Assembly: GCA_022566435.1 (NCBI GenBank)
Contig: JADFIX010000108.1
Location: 1,463-8,623, forward strand
Direction of reading: 5' to 3'
Source of the DNA: Planctomycetota bacterium
GTDB taxonomy: Bacteria; Planctomycetota; Phycisphaerae; UBA1845
DNA length: 7,161 bases
Below, piece after piece: positions 5,921 to 7,161 of the stretch (positions within the stretch are counted from its first letter, which is position 1; every line of letters begins with the position of its first letter). A program made the translations under genes and the position numbers. The notes under the pieces were generated by a model. That model saw nothing but the letters and a program-made list of their open reading frames with translations, was not told the origin of the DNA and ran no database searches.

Positions 5921-6110
5921 CACTGCAAACGAAAGCTGCCAAGTCATCGAAGGTAGGGTCGGGACAAGCATTTTGCACTACGACTCAGCACCATCGTGCA
6001 TTCTCGCACCGGGGCGCACCGAGGACGTGTGCGACGCGGACCGCGCGATGTGGGCTACAACTCGGCAATTCAACCGGCTGGTTGCAGATTCACGAAGCTT
6101 GGTAAAATGA
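5892..6110 (+). pseudogene. 3' part of the probable frameshifted membrane-anchored gene
   Basis: Open from a GTG at 5892, which has no ribosome site, to TGA at 6110. From about residue 10 the sequence looks like a continuing extracytoplasmic domain: NESCQVIEGRV, then TSILHYDSAPSCILAPG, then DVCDADRAMWATTRQF. It holds three cysteines and the 5' part holds one, so a joined product would have four, enough for two disulfides outside the membrane. The phase is +1 relative to 5678-5920, and the join would fall in or near the five-T run at about 5911-5915. If not a frameshift, it would be a small separate gene. It ends 87 bases before the kinase start. Confidence 0.45.
6082..6108 (+). promoter_or_regulatory. 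Weak candidate promoter ahead of the kinase gene
   Basis: TTGCAG (6082-6087) and TAAAAT (6103-6108) are 15 bases apart, shorter than ideal. An alternative pair, TTGGTA (6099-6104) and TAAACT (6121-6126), has 16-base spacing. Either would place the start within about 90 bases of the kinase GTG. The calls rest on short matches only. Confidence 0.25.
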
Positions 6111-6197
6111 AGTGGGCGTGTAAACTAGCACAGACAGTGAGTCGCGATTGTCCGCAGCAATCGACAACTCTGGGACAACCGAAAAGGCGAGAACTAC

Positions 6198-6791
6198 GTG
6201 CTGATTGCGATTGAAGGATGCGTTGGAGCTGGCAAATCAACCGTCGTCGAAGGTCTGGCACGCTATCGTGGGAGTGCGACGCTCTTTGAAGACTTTGAAC
6301 TCAATCCCTTTCTCACACGTTTTTATGAAGACCCTGCCGCGCACGCTTTGGAAACAGAGTTTGCTTTCTTGCTCATTCATTACCACCAACTCAAACGCCG
6401 CCAGCATGACGGAGAAAAGGAGTTGATAACGGATTTTTTTATTGCGAAGGATCTCGTTTACGCGGATCTGAATTTGAATGATCCGAGGGCGAGACAGGCG
6501 TTTCAAGGCGTTTACGACCTGTTTTTAATGGACGTTGTCCGTCCAGATATTGTCGTTTGTCTTAGTGCGAGTGACGAACTGTTGCTGGAGCGGATTCGGA
6601 AAAGAAACCGACCGTTCGAGCAACAGGCCGACCCTGGTTATTACATTCAATTGAATGCCGCATTCGAAACATTCTTCGAAGACTACGAAGGACAAAAGCT
6701 CGTAATCAACATGGATGAATCCGACTTCGTTGCTGACCACACATTATATTCATTACTATCAAGAAGGATTGATGCGATCCTAGCCGGATAG
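6198..6791 (+). CDS. Deoxynucleoside kinase
   Basis: This 197-residue protein is of the dCK/dGK-type deoxynucleoside kinase family, which phosphorylates deoxynucleosides to their 5'-monophosphates in cytoplasmic salvage. The P-loop GCVGAGKST lies at residues 7-15, and the acidic motif LFEDFELNPFL near 29-39 supplies the catalytic Glu region. ITDFFIAKDLVYADLNL at 77-93 occupies the position of the ERS/DRY-type motif, in the form typical of bacterial members. PDIVVCLSASDELLLERIRKR then RPFE (116-141) forms the Arg-rich lid, and LNAAFETFF follows. The length matches bacterial members, which are near 200 residues. The start is GTG at 6198, with AAGGCGAG about eight bases upstream. Substrate preference (dA, dG or broad) cannot be read from this alone. 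The next gene follows after 27 bases in the same frame. Confidence 0.87.
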   Translation: MLIAIEGCVGAGKSTVVEGLARYRGSATLFEDFELNPFLTRFYEDPAAHALETEFAFLLIHYHQLKRRQHDGEKELITDFFIAKDLVYADLNLNDPRARQAFQGVYDLFLMDVVRPDIVVCLSASDELLLERIRKRNRPFEQQADPGYYIQLNAAFETFFEDYEGQKLVINMDESDFVADHTLYSLLSRRIDAILAG

Positions 6792-6818
6792 GCTGTCGCC
6801 AGAAAGAAAGGTAGTCCG

Positions 6819-7161
6819 TTGACGGATGTCGAGCGGTTAGAAATGAAAGCACTCACCCACGAGTATTGGCGGCTCAGGGACTTTGAGTATGCGCAGCCCC
6901 TTTACGATCTGGCGTTTCTGCTTGAGATTGAAGCGAGCGCTCACGGGGAAAAGAAACCAAAGTATCGAATGTTTGCACTCTGGAAGGCTGCGCTCGGACT
7001 CGATAGCTACGGTACGAACATTGATCGGTGGCTCGATGGAAGTCTGAGCGATCAGGGCCTCGATCAAATCCCATCAAATCGGATCAAGGCATACTTGCAG
7101 AACATTCGCGATACGGGAACCGTGCCTGAACTGGCCGAATTTTTGGAGAACGATCGATATG
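6819..7161 (+). CDS. N-terminus of a possible family X DNA polymerase-like protein (partial)
   Basis: The frame is open from TTG 6819 to the window edge, about 114 residues, with AAAGG some eight bases before the TTG. An in-frame ATG at 6843 lacks a site. The frame is the same as the kinase gene and is separated from it only by the TAG at 6789 and a short gap. YDLAFLLEIEA then KYRMFALWKAALGLDSY fits the helical start of family X polymerase N-terminal domains, and IPSNRIKAYLQNIRDTGTVPELAEFL resembles their following helix-hairpin-helix element (usual pattern: lpGIG, then kI, then TG.l.eL). The usual GIG hairpin is replaced by IPSNR, so the resemblance is partial. No polymerase or PHP catalytic residues are inside the window. 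If correct, it would be a repair polymerase; otherwise it is another small helical protein. Confidence 0.5.
   Translation, partial: MTDVERLEMKALTHEYWRLRDFEYAQPLYDLAFLLEIEASAHGEKKPKYRMFALWKAALGLDSYGTNIDRWLDGSLSDQGLDQIPSNRIKAYLQNIRDTGTVPELAEFLENDRY

Overview
The window joins a leftward phage-type gene block (about 37-4085, minus strand) to a rightward block (4369 to the right edge). The organism cannot be named. Promoter-like -35/-10 boxes and Shine-Dalgarno sites say bacterial or bacteriophage DNA. The left block is visibly GC-rich, while the stretch from about 5570 to the right edge is more AT-rich, so the two halves may have different origins. No integrase, attachment site, tRNA or rRNA gene was seen, so sequence alone does not decide between a phage genome, a prophage remnant beside host genes, and a phage with divergent modules.

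Left block, read on the minus strand from right to left: a small zinc-ribbon-like protein (4085-3801); about 280 bases with only doubtful small reading frames; then a tight operon from 3261 to 37. Its genes are a 93-residue protein, a Fis-type helix-turn-helix protein, a Cys-rich protein, a SEC-C protein joined to it by an ATGA overlap, two small unknown proteins, a 57-residue basic protein, and the large terminase subunit TerL, whose ATG directly follows the stop of the basic protein. TerL has a good ATPase domain, but its nuclease domain stops after the first strand. From there the reading frame runs into a 23-unit hexanucleotide array coding for alternating X-Asp (finally His-Asp) and then stops. 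This is the most unusual object in the window.

Middle (4085-4369): a compact divergent control region. A leftward promoter (TTGACA, 18, TATGGT) is followed within about 80 bases by an intrinsic-terminator hairpin. A rightward promoter (TTGACA, 17, TATTCT) serves the right block. Two 9-base direct repeats one helical turn apart lie between them. This looks like a regulated switch with either a short leader RNA or a stand-alone small RNA.

Right block, plus strand: two unrecognised genes (4369-4695 and 4769-5569) behind the rightward promoter; a membrane-anchored small protein that looks split by a frameshift (5678-6110); a deoxynucleoside kinase (6198-6791); and the start of a gene running off the right edge whose N-terminus resembles the helix-hairpin-helix domain of family X DNA polymerases. 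The last two would fit nucleotide salvage next to DNA repair, but the polymerase call rests on an incomplete protein.
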